A stretch of 64,000 nt of DNA from Streptomyces pactum (GTDB taxonomy: Bacteria; Actinomycetota; Actinomycetes; Streptomycetales; Streptomycetaceae), in NCBI RefSeq assembly GCF_002005225.1, contig NZ_CP019724.1, positions 7,296,001 to 7,360,000 on the forward strand. The letters are read 5' to 3'. Under the pieces are notes generated by a model that worked only from the letters and a program-made list of their open reading frames with translations, did no database searches and was not told where the DNA came from. Every line of letters starts with the position of its first letter. Position 1 is the first letter of the stretch. Both the position numbers and the translations under genes were made by a program. Below are positions 16,344 through 24,222 of the stretch, piece after piece.

Positions 16344-16381
16344 GGGGCGTGCCGGGTCTGGGGAGACAAGCGGCACGCCCC
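16344..16381 (-). terminator. Hairpin terminator
   Basis: An 11-bp perfect stem (16344-16354 with 16371-16381) lies just past the stop of the minus-strand gene at 16392. Confidence 0.7.
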
Positions 16382-16391
16382 TGCCGTGTAC

Positions 16392-16814
16392 TCACGGACG
16401 GGTCTGCGCTACATACCTGTCTCGCTTCATCTCCATGACGATCCCGGCAAACGCACGGCGGATCTGTTGCTCCGAGAGGCCTTCGTTCTTCAACCGAGCG
16501 ACAAGAGTCGTCGTCAACTTCGCACACAACTCGTTGTGTTTCCTGACCGTCGCCCGCATCGACTCAACAGTCCTACGAAGGTCGTGCGTCATCTTGTGGT
16601 CCTTGGTGGCTTGAGGGGAGACTGCGCGCTCGCGGTCGCGCGCCAGGCCCCTGATCTCCTGCTGGAGCGAGGCGACACGACGGGCCAGCTCCTCGCGGGT
16701 GTCTGTCAGTTCCCTCTCCAACCGCTCAACCTTCTGCTCGGCCGTCGCGGCGCGCTGCTCCAGTTCCTCCCGCTCGCGGCGGTTCCTGGCGGCGTTGGCG
16801 TGCTTTCCCCTCAC
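16392..16814 (-). CDS. Coiled-coil protein, 140 aa
   Basis: A GTG start has AGGAGG five bases upstream and overlaps the previous stop. Residues 10-70 form a clear coiled coil (EELEQRAATAEQKVERLE). A conserved-looking C-terminus follows (LKNEGLSEQQIRRAFAG), which resembles an HTH-like end. Function unknown. Confidence 0.6.
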   Translation of the reverse strand: MRGKHANAARNRREREELEQRAATAEQKVERLERELTDTREELARRVASLQQEIRGLARDRERAVSPQATKDHKMTHDLRRTVESMRATVRKHNELCAKLTTTLVARLKNEGLSEQQIRRAFAGIVMEMKRDRYVAQTRP

Positions 16815-17218
16815 GGGTTCCTCCTGGTGGTCACGGGTGACTTGGGGGTCTTCCTGCGGCGCGGCTTTTGGTACTCGCCGACCTCTAGCCGCTCCTGGCG
16901 GCCGGTCCGGTGGACGGCTTCCGGCTGCGCCCGCTGCGGCGCGTGCATGAGCGCCTCGATCTTCCGCAGCTCTTCCAGCCGCTGAGCCACCAGCCGTTGC
17001 GCTTCGTCTCGGGCAGCGAGCGTCCGGGCGGTCGGCTTCCGTGCGGCCTGCTTGTCGGCGCGCTGGGCTGCCCTCTGCGCACGCTCGACGGCCTTCTGTG
17101 CTTGCCGGTGGCGGGTCTCGGCCTTCTCGGTGCTGCGGTCGACCTGGCGTTGGTACGCCTCGCTGATGGGCTCGGGCGGGCGCTGCCATCCATGGTTGAT
17201 CTTGTGCTTGAGCTTCAC
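16811..17218 (-). CDS. Basic coiled-coil protein, 135 aa
   Basis: The GTG start at 17218 has GGAG upstream. The product is rich in Arg, Gln, Lys and Ala (KAVERAQRAAQRADKQAAR) and is predicted helical almost throughout, with a basic C-terminus. Its stop overlaps the next coiled-coil gene (GTGA). The pair may form a structural or nucleoid-like complex; this is only a guess. Confidence 0.55.
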   Translation of the reverse strand: MKLKHKINHGWQRPPEPISEAYQRQVDRSTEKAETRHRQAQKAVERAQRAAQRADKQAARKPTARTLAARDEAQRLVAQRLEELRKIEALMHAPQRAQPEAVHRTGRQERLEVGEYQKPRRRKTPKSPVTTRRNP

Positions 17219-17222
17219 GTGG

Positions 17223-17900
17223 TCACTTCTCCGTGGTGTGGTCGGCTGGCGTGACGATGGCTTGGGCTGTCGGGCACGGCCACGGCACGAGGTACTGGTA
17301 GCCGTCGCCTCCGTCGCGGCTGCACGTCCGGCACTGCTTGCTGTCGGGGAAGCCGGTGTCGTCGGGCTGGGGCTCGTGCAGGGAGGCGATGGCCGTGAGG
17401 CGCTGCTCGGCATCGCGGAGTTGGTCGCCGAGGAACTTGCCGTGCGGGAGGACGACGGACAGGGCGGCTTCGGCGGCTTCGTAGCGGGCGGCCTTGTGCC
17501 ATGCGGGCAGGTTGGTGCGGCCGATGGCGTCGGCGATCTGCTTGAGCAGCGGTGACGTGGTGGACGGTGTCGCGTTGACCGGGTGCTGCGGGTGGTTGAG
17601 GTCGGCCATGGGCCCGTACAGGTTGGCGAGTGCGGCGACGGCCGTGGTGGTGGCGGGCTTGGTCGCTTCGGTCGCTGCCGGGGCGGGCGCCGTGAGGTCA
17701 TCGGTGTCGGCTTCGTTCGCTTCGTTGACCTCCAGCGCGCGCCCGTTCTGCCGGATCACCTCGGCGAGGTCGGCGTGCGAGTACGGGTCGTCGTCGTCCA
17801 TGAACCCGATGTCGCACAGGGCGCGGCGGATGTCGTCGAGCTGGTGCTCCTTCGCGCGGCGGGCTTGGTGGGCGAGGCGAAGGCGGGTCTCGGCGGTCAC
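17223..17900 (-). CDS. Phage early protein, 225 aa
   Basis: A GTG start follows GGAGGACCAA. An N-terminal helix (RLRLAHQARRAKEHQLDDI) precedes an Ala/Thr linker, a central helical domain and a C-terminal CRTCSRDGGDGYQYLVPWPC segment that may bind zinc. Together with its neighbours it belongs to the 20.1-16.4 kb run of overlapping small genes. No function recognised. Confidence 0.55.
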   Translation of the reverse strand: MTAETRLRLAHQARRAKEHQLDDIRRALCDIGFMDDDDPYSHADLAEVIRQNGRALEVNEANEADTDDLTAPAPAATEATKPATTTAVAALANLYGPMADLNHPQHPVNATPSTTSPLLKQIADAIGRTNLPAWHKAARYEAAEAALSVVLPHGKFLGDQLRDAEQRLTAIASLHEPQPDDTGFPDSKQCRTCSRDGGDGYQYLVPWPCPTAQAIVTPADHTTEK

Positions 17901-18067
17901 TTGGTCCTCCGTGCTGCGCGCTTCATCGCGCGCCGGGTCTTCCGGTTCGGTCGGGGGTCGGGTGCGTCGTCGTCGACCAGCTGCTCCGTACGCACCAGCT
18001 CGGTCTGCCAGGTGACGCCCGGGGCGGGCGTGTGCTCGCCCCGGGGTGCCGACGACGGGCCGCTCAC
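17897..18067 (-). CDS. Small basic protein, 56 aa
   Basis: The GTG start overlaps the upstream stop, and the stop overlaps the next GTG, so it is translationally coupled on both sides. The product begins VSGPSSAPRGEHTPAPG and ends with a basic RPNRKTRRAMKRAARRTK tail. Function unknown. Confidence 0.5.
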   Translation of the reverse strand: MSGPSSAPRGEHTPAPGVTWQTELVRTEQLVDDDAPDPRPNRKTRRAMKRAARRTK

Positions 18068-18321
18068 GCTGCGCTCGCCTGGTCGTGGTTGGTGCCGAGC
18101 AGATGCTCGTCGGCGGCGGCCGCAGCGTCCAGCGCGGCGTGCCGGGCCCGCTGCCGCGCCTCGTCTCGGCGGAAGGACGCGGCGACCCCGAGGAAGAACG
18201 CGGCGGCGAGCAGGCCGGGGACGACGTAGTACGGGTGGTAGGTCGCAGAGATGCCGGCCACGACCGCGGCGAGGAACGCCGTGAGCTTGCAGGCGGCGGC
18301 GGTGCGCTGGGCGTGGGTCAC
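18064..18321 (-). CDS. Two-pass membrane protein, 85 aa
   Basis: The GTG start is coupled to the previous stop. Two hydrophobic stretches (LTAFLAAVVAGISATY and YYVVPGLLAAAFFLGVAA) are joined by a tight turn and followed by an Arg-rich helix. It is probably an inner-membrane hairpin protein of unknown role. Confidence 0.55.
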   Translation of the reverse strand: MTHAQRTAAACKLTAFLAAVVAGISATYHPYYVVPGLLAAAFFLGVAASFRRDEARQRARHAALDAAAAADEHLLGTNHDQASAA

Positions 18322-18515
18322 AGGTAGCTCCCGACGATGGGCACGGTGCGGATGGAGTGGCGCTGTAAGGCGGTGAGGCCTTGGCCCCACAGGTCGGATT
18401 CGAGGGGGCGGCGGGCGTCGTGGCTGCGCTTCGGCCGGCGGGTGAGGCGGCAGTGGCAGGCGGGGGTGGGTGCTGTGGCGGGGATGAAGTGCCCGCGGGT
18501 GCACCGGCGGCTCAC
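18318..18515 (-). CDS. Small Cys/His-containing protein, 65 aa
   Basis: The GTG start is coupled (GTGA). The N-terminus has CTRGHFIPATAPTPACHC, a possible zinc knuckle; the rest is basic. Function unknown. Confidence 0.5.
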   Translation of the reverse strand: MSRRCTRGHFIPATAPTPACHCRLTRRPKRSHDARRPLESDLWGQGLTALQRHSIRTVPIVGSYL

Positions 18516-18952
18516 GATTGGACCTTCGGATCGATGAGGTCGGCCGCGTAGTCCGTGACCTTCGACGCCTGCGTGGCGCCGCGCGTCTCGTCTCGGGTGC
18601 TCCGGATCCGAGTGGCGAGGTGGTGGGCGTACGCGTCGATGGCCTGCGCCATCTCGTCCTCGCTGACGTCCTCGTGCCGCAACGCCAGCAGGTACGCGGC
18701 GGGGTCCTTGGCGTGCTCGGCGCGGCAGCAGCGCCGGTCGGAGAGGTGGACGCCCTTGTCTGCGAACGCCTTGACGATGGCGGGGTCGTCGAGGAAGTCC
18801 TCCAGGGATTCGTCCTCGGTGTCCCAGTCGCCTTCCTGGAGTTCGCCGATGAGGTCGCCGAGGACCTTGCGCTTGGTGGTGTCGTCGGCGCCGGTGTCCA
18901 CGAGGGCGCGGGCGACGGGGGCGAAGATGCGGTTGGCGCTGTTCCAGCCCAT
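18512..18952 (-). CDS. Conserved acidic protein, 146 aa
   Basis: The product begins MGWNSANRIFAPVARALVD. It contains a KRKVLGDLIGELQEGDWD segment, DRRCCRAEHAKDP and a long C-terminal helix. I associate this pattern with hypothetical proteins of Streptomyces mobile elements. It is acidic and without known catalytic motifs. It may be a DNA mimic or regulatory adaptor, but nothing in the sequence proves that. Confidence 0.6.
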   Translation of the reverse strand: MGWNSANRIFAPVARALVDTGADDTTKRKVLGDLIGELQEGDWDTEDESLEDFLDDPAIVKAFADKGVHLSDRRCCRAEHAKDPAAYLLALRHEDVSEDEMAQAIDAYAHHLATRIRSTRDETRGATQASKVTDYAADLIDPKVQS

Positions 18953-18953
18953 G

Positions 18954-19067
18954 TCAGGTGTCCTTCCGGGTGTGGCGGGTGAGGGCCCGCCCGGCCCGGC
19001 CGAGGCCGAGCAGGGCGAGGCTGATGAGCGGGAGGGCGGCGACGGTGACGCCGAGGAGGCGGGCCAT
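18954..19067 (-). CDS. Tiny membrane peptide, 37 aa
   Basis: The ATG overlaps the upstream stop (TGATG). The peptide has one hydrophobic helix (LLGVTVAALPLISLALLGL) and a basic tail ending in TRHTRKDT. Confidence 0.5.
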   Translation of the reverse strand: MARLLGVTVAALPLISLALLGLGRAGRALTRHTRKDT

Positions 19068-19264
19068 CAGGCGGCTTCCTCGTAGTCGGGCTCGCGTTGG
19101 GCGCCGGCGGTGCGGCGGATGGCGTGCCAGGCGAGTCGGGCCGTGCCCCAGACGATGGCGATTACCGCGTAGAGGGCGAGGGTGACGACGGCGGCCACGA
19201 TGGTTAGCCAGGCGAGGAAGGCCCAGCCGAGGGTGTAGAGGGTGTTCCAGGCTTCGGTGATCAC
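19067..19264 (-). CDS. Small membrane protein, 65 aa
   Basis: The GTG start overlaps the upstream stop (GTGA). One long hydrophobic region (LGWAFLAWLTIVAAVVTLAL and onward) spans residues 12-42. A basic and then acidic tail follows. Unknown role. Confidence 0.5.
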   Translation of the reverse strand: MITEAWNTLYTLGWAFLAWLTIVAAVVTLALYAVIAIVWGTARLAWHAIRRTAGAQREPDYEEAA

Positions 19265-20076
19265 TGCTGTGCCCCGTCCTGGTGCGCTTCGATGAGCGTC
19301 CGGACAGCGGCCCGGTAGCGGCGGGCCTTGGCCACGGTGTCGTCGTCCCAGCCGTGCTGCTCTTGCATCTCCTCCAGCGCGCCGTGGACGCACGTCTTGT
19401 CGTGCTCGGTCTGCTCGCAGTCCCAGCCGCAGATGACGGCGTACAGCCAGGCATCCACGCGGTAGACGCCCCAGTCGCGGCTGCTGGTGGCGAGGAGCGT
19501 AGCGAAGCCGTCGAGAGCGGCAGCCAAGGTCGGGAGGTCGACGGCGGGCCGCTCGGTGGGTTGGACCTCGTCGGCCCTGCGGCGCAGCTCCTCGGCGACG
19601 CGGAGGATGCCGACGTTCTCGGAGACCTGCGCGGACTTCCGGGCTCCGAAGGCGGGCTCGAACTGGCGCTGTTGCTCGGCGATGTCGGCGGCGTCGCGGA
19701 GTCCGGCGGCGTAGTCGGCGCAGCGGTCGGCGGCGGCCTTCGCCAGGGTCTTGCCCAGCTCGATACGAAGGCGGGTGATCTCGGCTGTCTGGTCGACGGG
19801 CGCGGGCAGCACGGCGGGCCCGGACGGAGCGCGGAAGGACAGCATCGAGTCGAGCAGCTCAGCCACCGGCGGACACTCCTTCTCGGCGGTCAGGTGCTCG
19901 GCGTGCAGGCCCAGCAGCTCGGCGGCGCGCCCGAGCCCGGCAGCACGCTCGGGGAGTCCGGTGGTCGCGTCGGTCTGAAGGTTGGAGGCGAGGACGTCGG
20001 CGTGGTGGGCGAGGAGAGCGGCGAGCTGGTCGCGGCTGAGGCTGATGCGGGCGGGCACGGTGGCGGGTCCGGTCAT
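19261..20076 (-). CDS. Phage early protein, 271 aa
   Basis: The ATG at 20076 follows CAGGAGAAGACC. The N-terminal half has helices with LSRDQLAALLAHHADVLA. The C-terminal half has a Cys-containing region (CGWDCEQTEHDKTCVHGAL). It starts the overlapping gene run that continues leftward. No family recognised. Confidence 0.6.
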   Translation of the reverse strand: MTGPATVPARISLSRDQLAALLAHHADVLASNLQTDATTGLPERAAGLGRAAELLGLHAEHLTAEKECPPVAELLDSMLSFRAPSGPAVLPAPVDQTAEITRLRIELGKTLAKAAADRCADYAAGLRDAADIAEQQRQFEPAFGARKSAQVSENVGILRVAEELRRRADEVQPTERPAVDLPTLAAALDGFATLLATSSRDWGVYRVDAWLYAVICGWDCEQTEHDKTCVHGALEEMQEQHGWDDDTVAKARRYRAAVRTLIEAHQDGAQQ

Positions 20077-20111
20077 GGTCTTCTCCTGGTGGGTGTGGTG
20101 GACTCGGGGGT

Positions 20112-20146
20112 ACCGGCCGCCCCTGCTTGCTTCAGGGGCGGCCGGT
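20112..20146 (-). terminator. Perfect 14-bp hairpin
   Basis: The arm 20112-20125 pairs exactly with 20133-20146 around a seven-base CTTGCTT loop. It lies just past the stop of the 66-residue gene. Confidence 0.75.
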
Positions 20147-20152
20147 CTGCGA

Positions 20153-20353
20153 TCAGGCGCCCTGGGCCGGGTTGTGCTCGGGGCAGTAGTCCCGGCCCTC
20201 GATGTCCGCCCACCCGTCGACGGCCAGGGCGGCGTTGTGTCGTGCGGCCTGATCGGCGGGGGTGGTGGTCTGGTAGGCGGCGGTGATGGCGTAGTTAGTG
20301 CAGTTCTCGTCGTCGCAGGTGGTCTGGCTGGTGGTGGTGCGGTTGCTGCGCAT
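20153..20353 (-). CDS. Small Cys-rich protein, 66 aa
   Basis: The ATG follows AAGGAGAGCCCCCG. The product has TTCDDENCTNYA and, 40 residues later, DYCPEHNP, giving four potential zinc ligands (C, C, C, H). Flanked by two strong hairpins, so it may be a single-gene transcript unit. Unknown role. Confidence 0.55.
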   Translation of the reverse strand: MRSNRTTTSQTTCDDENCTNYAITAAYQTTTPADQAARHNAALAVDGWADIEGRDYCPEHNPAQGA

Positions 20354-20387
20354 CGGGGGCTCTCCTTGGGTGGGTAGGGTTCGGTCA

Positions 20388-20424
20388 CCGGCCGCCCGCG
20401 CACTTCGCCTGCGCGGGCGGCCGG
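20388..20424 (-). terminator. Perfect 15-bp hairpin
   Basis: The arm 20388-20402 pairs exactly with 20410-20424 around a seven-base loop, past the stop of the 125-residue gene. Its base sequence (CCGGCCGCCC) matches the start of the hairpin at 20112. Confidence 0.75.
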
Positions 20425-20432
20425 CCTGTCGT

Positions 20433-20810
20433 TCAGCGGCAGATGACGCAGACGTGGAAAGCGTCCGTGCTGTCGTGGCAGCGGTCGATGCAGCCGCGGC
20501 AGTACGGCGTGCTGGCGTACCGGGCGCTGCCGTCCCATCGGGGGTCGTCCGGATTGAACGGGCGCTGGCACTTCCCGCACGCCTCGGCGGTCTCCTCCGG
20601 CGTGGCGTCCTCCGTGGCGGGCCGCTCGACAACGGTCGTGATCCGCTCCATCAGCCGGTGCTCCCAGCCCGGCTTCATCTCCCGACGCGCGGCGAGCTTC
20701 TCCAGGGCCTTCGGCTTCGACTGCCACGACCAGCGGACGCCATGCTGCGCCCAGGGCTGGCCGGGGACGGGGCGGGACTGGATGAAGTAGCTGGTGCTGT
20801 GGTCGGTCAT
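20433..20810 (-). CDS. Zinc-finger protein, 125 aa
   Basis: The product begins MTDHSTSYFIQSRPVPGQ. Its C-terminal third has CGKCQRPFNPDD, then YCRGCIDRCH and a final HVCVICR, a cluster of eight Cys that can bind two zinc ions. The N-terminal part contains WSWQSKPKALEKLA. The C-terminal half resembles a RING-like or treble-clef domain; the role is unknown. Confidence 0.6.
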   Translation of the reverse strand: MTDHSTSYFIQSRPVPGQPWAQHGVRWSWQSKPKALEKLAARREMKPGWEHRLMERITTVVERPATEDATPEETAEACGKCQRPFNPDDPRWDGSARYASTPYCRGCIDRCHDSTDAFHVCVICR

Positions 20811-20848
20811 GACGGTCCTTCCGGGTTCGGTGGTGTAGGGCGTGCGGG

Positions 20849-21274
20849 TCAGGAGTCGCCAGCGATGGCGCGGAGCTGCTGGATGCCGTCCTGGCCGCTG
20901 TTCACGAGGGCGATCGCCGCGGCGTAGTCGGGGAAGGCGACGGCGAGCCGGGCGGCGTTGTCGGTGTCGGCCGACGTCCAGAGGCTGAGGAGCTTGGTGG
21001 CGAAGGTGCTCGGCGGCCATCCGCCGAGGCGGTCCTGCCACAGGACGTGCGCGGCGGTCTCCATGGGGATCTCGGCGGCGGGCTGCCCGGCGGTGATCGC
21101 GTCGAGCATCTTGGCGGCCTCAGCGACCAACTCGGGGTAGTGGTCGAGGCCGTCTTCCTCGCCGCACTCGTAGCCCTTGTGGATGTCGTAGTCGACCTCG
21201 TTGACGAGGGCGCGGACGAACAGGTCGAGGGTGCGCGGGGTGAGGTGGTAGGTGGTCGTGGGCTGGTCGGTCAC
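20849..21274 (-). CDS. Phage early protein, 141 aa
   Basis: A GTG start follows AAGGAGCACACC. The product reads MTDQPTTTYHLTPRTLDLF and is acidic, with helices VAEAAKMLDAI and LLSLWTSADTDNAARLA. No motif recognised. Confidence 0.55.
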   Translation of the reverse strand: MTDQPTTTYHLTPRTLDLFVRALVNEVDYDIHKGYECGEEDGLDHYPELVAEAAKMLDAITAGQPAAEIPMETAAHVLWQDRLGGWPPSTFATKLLSLWTSADTDNAARLAVAFPDYAAAIALVNSGQDGIQQLRAIAGDS

Positions 21275-21350
21275 GGTGTGCTCCTTGGTCTCGTGCGGTA
21301 GTGATCGTTGGCTGGATTGCGCGTGGCTGGCTGTAACCGGATGGCTGCGC

Positions 21351-21548
21351 TCAGGCGGGCCGGGGCTTGCCGCAGCAGGTTTCCTGGTTGGCGTACTTCG
21401 GGTCTTTGCAGGTCGAGCAGCGCCAGAGGAATCCGGCGCGGATTCCGACGCGTGTGAGGGCGTTCACCTCGGTCGCGGTTTCTGCGGAGCCGAGGAGTTG
21501 GGCGATGGCGGTGGTGCGGGCTTCGCGTTCCTTTTCGACGGGGGTCAT
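21351..21548 (-). CDS. Small Cys-rich protein, 65 aa
   Basis: The ATG at 21548 has GAGAGG eight bases upstream. The product begins MTPVEKEREARTTAIAQLL and ends with CSTCKDPKYANQETCCGK, a probable zinc site. The same frame stays open through the iteron array to a GTG at 21911 that overlaps the helicase stop. A longer 186-residue product with DLVP-type repeats is therefore possible but less likely than the short form. Confidence 0.5.
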   Translation of the reverse strand: MTPVEKEREARTTAIAQLLGSAETATEVNALTRVGIRAGFLWRCSTCKDPKYANQETCCGKPRPA

Positions 21549-21610
21549 GTGGCGGGCCTCTCGGTGGGTGCTGCTGATGTGGGTGTGGTGGGTGGTGGCG
21601 CGACGCTCGT

Positions 21611-21904
21611 CCTCGTCCCACCTAAAGGAGTGGGACGAGGGACGAGGTCGCTGGCACGTCGTCCCGACTTCGTCCGGGACGAGGTGGGACGAGGTCAAGC
21701 GATCAAGGGGCGTGCTGGTCAGGTGGGGTGTGACTTCGTCCCGTGACGGTTCGTCAGGTCGGGACGAGGTGGCTTTCAAGATCGGGACGAGGTCGTTAGG
21801 GCTGTGACCTGCGGGTTTCGTGTTTCGCCGTCCGGGCCGGTTCATGATCGGGACGAGGTCGGGACGAAGTCGTCCGACGGTGCGGGACGAGGTGGGGACG
21901 AGGT
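21611..21904. repeat. GGGACGAGGT iteron array, candidate phage replication origin
   Basis: The 10-mer GGGACGAGGT, or a one-base variant, is found in direct orientation at 21632, 21639, 21676, 21686, 21761, 21784, 21850, 21861, 21884 and 21895. Inverted copies are at 21611 and 21733. Paired copies are 10-11 bases apart (21676/21686, 21850/21861, 21884/21895). The array fills the 359-base gap directly downstream of the DnaB-like gene, a common place for phage and plasmid origins. Confidence 0.7.
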
Positions 21905-21907
21905 CGC

Positions 21908-23497
21908 TCACGCCTTCTCACCGCCTGTCGGGGGGAGCCGATGGAGGGTCGCCTTGCGGGGGCCCTGCTCGGTGACGACACGGCCGGCGTGGACGAGTCG
22001 GGTCAGCGCGCGGCGGGTGACGGAGGCGCGGCCCGGGATGAGTTCCTCGAGGGCGTTCTTGCTCATCGGCTCGGTCGCCTTGGCGAGGACGTCGAGGACG
22101 GCGGCCTCCCGGTCCTTGATGTCGGCCTCCTCCTGGGCGGCCTTGTCCTTGACGGCCGCGGTCTCCTGCGGGTCGTCGTTGTGCTGGACGGGCGGGTACA
22201 GGTGGGCGGCAGCGAACTCCTCGCCCTCGGAGCGGATGACGAGGTCGGCGAACCAGTGCATGGGGTTGCGGCCGCCGGGGAGGGCGTGGCGGCGGATCTG
22301 TGCGGGTCGGTCCTTGGCGACCCGCAGGCGGCTGCGGCCTTCGGTGTTGATGCCGAAGGGGCGGACGGCTTCGAGCATGTACTGGACGCCGTCGACGGCG
22401 TTGAGCTTGTGGACGCCGCCGAGGGCGTAGCGGCCGCGTGACTCGGTGGACTTGACGACGTGGTCGAGGGGGACGACTGCGGCGCCGGTGTCGGCCAGGG
22501 GGCGGAGGAGCATCCGGCCGAACTTGGCGATTTCCGTGTTCTCTTTCAGCTCCAGGCCCATCATCACCATGGCCTCGGTGACGCCGTCGACGATGATCAG
22601 GGACGGGCCGAGGTCGCCGATGCGGGCGATGAACTGGCGCAGCTGCACGGGGGTGGGGGTGCTGCCGGGGCGGACGTAGTGGAACAGGCGGGCGATGTCG
22701 TCGGGGTTGGCGCCGATGAGGAGGAGCCGGGAGACGACGCCGGCCTCGGAGTCCTCGAAGTCGAGGTAGGCGACGTGGTTGCCGCGGTTCATCTCGACGA
22801 GGCAGGAGACGAGGGCGACCCATGACTTCCCGGCCTCGGACTCGCCCTGGATGCCGTTGACGCGGCCCGGGTAGAAGAGGCCGATGCCGTCGTCGCGGGC
22901 GCCGATGGTGGGCTGCTGGGGCTTGTGGGTGCCGTCGAGGACGGGTGTGAGGTCGGAGAACGTCCAGCCGGTGGCGGTGTCGCTGCTGGTGCGGGGGCCG
23001 GTGCCTTCGACGGCCCGGTTGATCTTCTCTTGGACGAAGTCGAGGACGTCGGCGAGTTCGCCTTCGCCGGAGCGGAGCTTGGTCTCGGCGTCGGCGGTGG
23101 CGCGGAGGACTTCGCGGCGGATGTAGGCGTCGCGGATCTTCTCGGCGTAGTAGGGGCCGTTGGCCGCGCTGGGGACGGCGTTCAGGAGGTCGTGCAGGTA
23201 GGCGGGGCCACCGATGCGGGTGAGGTCGCCAGTGCGGCGCAGGTCGTCGGCGAGGGTGATGGGGTCGACAGGTTGGCCGCTGGTGGCAAGGCCGACGATG
23301 GCCTTGTAGATCGTCTCGTGGATCGGCCAGTAGAACTCGCGGCCTTCGAGGATCTCGACGACGTCGGGGATCACGTTCGCGGAGAGCACCATGCTGCCGA
23401 GTACGGCGTGCTCTGCCGCTTGGTCCCGCGGGGGTGTCCGGTTCGGGACGTCCTCGTCCGCCGTGGCGCGCGGGAAGGGGCGGACGTTGTCCTCCAC
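21908..23497 (-). CDS. DnaB-like replicative helicase with RepA/AAA_25-type ATPase core
   Basis: The 529-residue protein starts at a GTG (GAGGAG upstream). Residues 22-130 match a DnaB N-terminal domain (AAEHAVLGSMVLSANVIPDV). The ATPase core has Walker A GESEAGKS at 218-225 and Walker B LIIVDG near 303. Its DFEDSEAGVVSRL pattern is like RepA/KaiC-type hexameric helicases. A C-terminal winged helix (ALEELIPGRASVTRRAL) may bind DNA. It would unwind phage DNA at the origin. Directly downstream lies the iteron array, which strengthens a replication role. No separate loader or primase was recognised. Confidence 0.85.
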   Translation of the reverse strand: MEDNVRPFPRATADEDVPNRTPPRDQAAEHAVLGSMVLSANVIPDVVEILEGREFYWPIHETIYKAIVGLATSGQPVDPITLADDLRRTGDLTRIGGPAYLHDLLNAVPSAANGPYYAEKIRDAYIRREVLRATADAETKLRSGEGELADVLDFVQEKINRAVEGTGPRTSSDTATGWTFSDLTPVLDGTHKPQQPTIGARDDGIGLFYPGRVNGIQGESEAGKSWVALVSCLVEMNRGNHVAYLDFEDSEAGVVSRLLLIGANPDDIARLFHYVRPGSTPTPVQLRQFIARIGDLGPSLIIVDGVTEAMVMMGLELKENTEIAKFGRMLLRPLADTGAAVVPLDHVVKSTESRGRYALGGVHKLNAVDGVQYMLEAVRPFGINTEGRSRLRVAKDRPAQIRRHALPGGRNPMHWFADLVIRSEGEEFAAAHLYPPVQHNDDPQETAAVKDKAAQEEADIKDREAAVLDVLAKATEPMSKNALEELIPGRASVTRRALTRLVHAGRVVTEQGPRKATLHRLPPTGGEKA

Positions 23498-23510
23498 GGT
23501 GGCGGTCTCC

Positions 23511-23822
23511 TCAGAAGAGCGTGGTTGGTTCGGTGGAGCAGCGGTGCGATGTGAGGTGCTGGTGGGGGCAGTCGGGTGGGTGGCGGGTGTGGGCCCAGCG
23601 GAGGCGGAGGGGCCCGTACTGCTGGCGGGGCAGGCACCAGACGAGGTCCATGTCGGTGGAGCGGGCCTTCGCGGCGGGCCAGGGCCTGGCTTCGTCGGCC
23701 GGTGGGAGGTCGACGGTGGCCTTGAGGGCTGCGGTGGTGCCGACCCACTGGACGAGGAGGGGTGCCCGGCACGCGGGGCAGCGGCGGGAGTCGACGCCTC
23801 CGCCCCGCGGCCGGGCGGCCAT
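23511..23822 (-). CDS. Zinc-ribbon protein, 103 aa
   Basis: The ATG at 23822 overlaps the upstream stop (TGATG); a GTG three bases earlier is equally possible. The product has RRCPACRAPLLVQWVG near the N-terminus and CPHQHLTSHRC near the C-terminus, probably a zinc ribbon. It lies 13 bases upstream of the helicase gene, so it may be co-translated with it. Role unknown. Confidence 0.55.
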   Translation of the reverse strand: MAARPRGGGVDSRRCPACRAPLLVQWVGTTAALKATVDLPPADEARPWPAAKARSTDMDLVWCLPRQQYGPLRLRWAHTRHPPDCPHQHLTSHRCSTEPTTLF

Positions 23823-24190
23823 CACGCCTCGCTCGTTGCGCCGACGAGGAGCCCCGAGCCGTGCTTCAGAACGTCCTGCGCACGGTTGACGTCGGGGTCG
23901 AGTTCGGCGTCGAGGGTGCCGCCCTTGGTGCGCAGCCGGTACAGGCCCCGCTGGAGTTCGCGGAGCCGCTCGTCGGAGAAGTCGTCGGGGGCGACCTCGA
24001 TGCCGACGATGCGGACCTTCACGGAGGGGAACTTGTCCTCGTCTGGGCCGGGCTCGACGCGCTCGGCGTGGGCCAGCTCGACGACGGCCATCCAACGACC
24101 CTTGCGCTGGCGGAACATGTCGAGGGCGTGGTCGGCGAGGGCGTCCTTGACGTCTTCCAGGACCTTGCTGTCGATCTTTACGTCGGGCAT
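23822..24190 (-). CDS. Phage early protein, 122 aa
   Basis: The product begins MPDVKIDSKVLEDVKDALA. Its middle contains VVELAHAERVEPGPDED and VKVRIVGIEVAPDDF, an alternation of strands like a small beta-barrel or single-strand binding-like core. It lies among the replication genes. No firm family. Confidence 0.55.
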   Translation of the reverse strand: MPDVKIDSKVLEDVKDALADHALDMFRQRKGRWMAVVELAHAERVEPGPDEDKFPSVKVRIVGIEVAPDDFSDERLRELQRGLYRLRTKGGTLDAELDPDVNRAQDVLKHGSGLLVGATSEA

Positions 24191-24222
24191 GGGGTGCCTT
24201 TCTGGGTTGGTGGTGCGGTGGG

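Noticed and set aside
20112..20424. Matching GC hairpins as mobile element (MITE-like) ends around the 66-residue gene
   Set aside because: The arms share only their first ten bases and each lies exactly past a stop codon, so terminators explain them better.
21351..21911. Extension of the 65-residue protein through the iteron array to GTG 21911
   Set aside because: The added part consists of repeat-derived DLVP and TSSRP blocks, its RBS spacing is poor, and the DNA repeat has its own helical phasing. It is kept only as an alternative.
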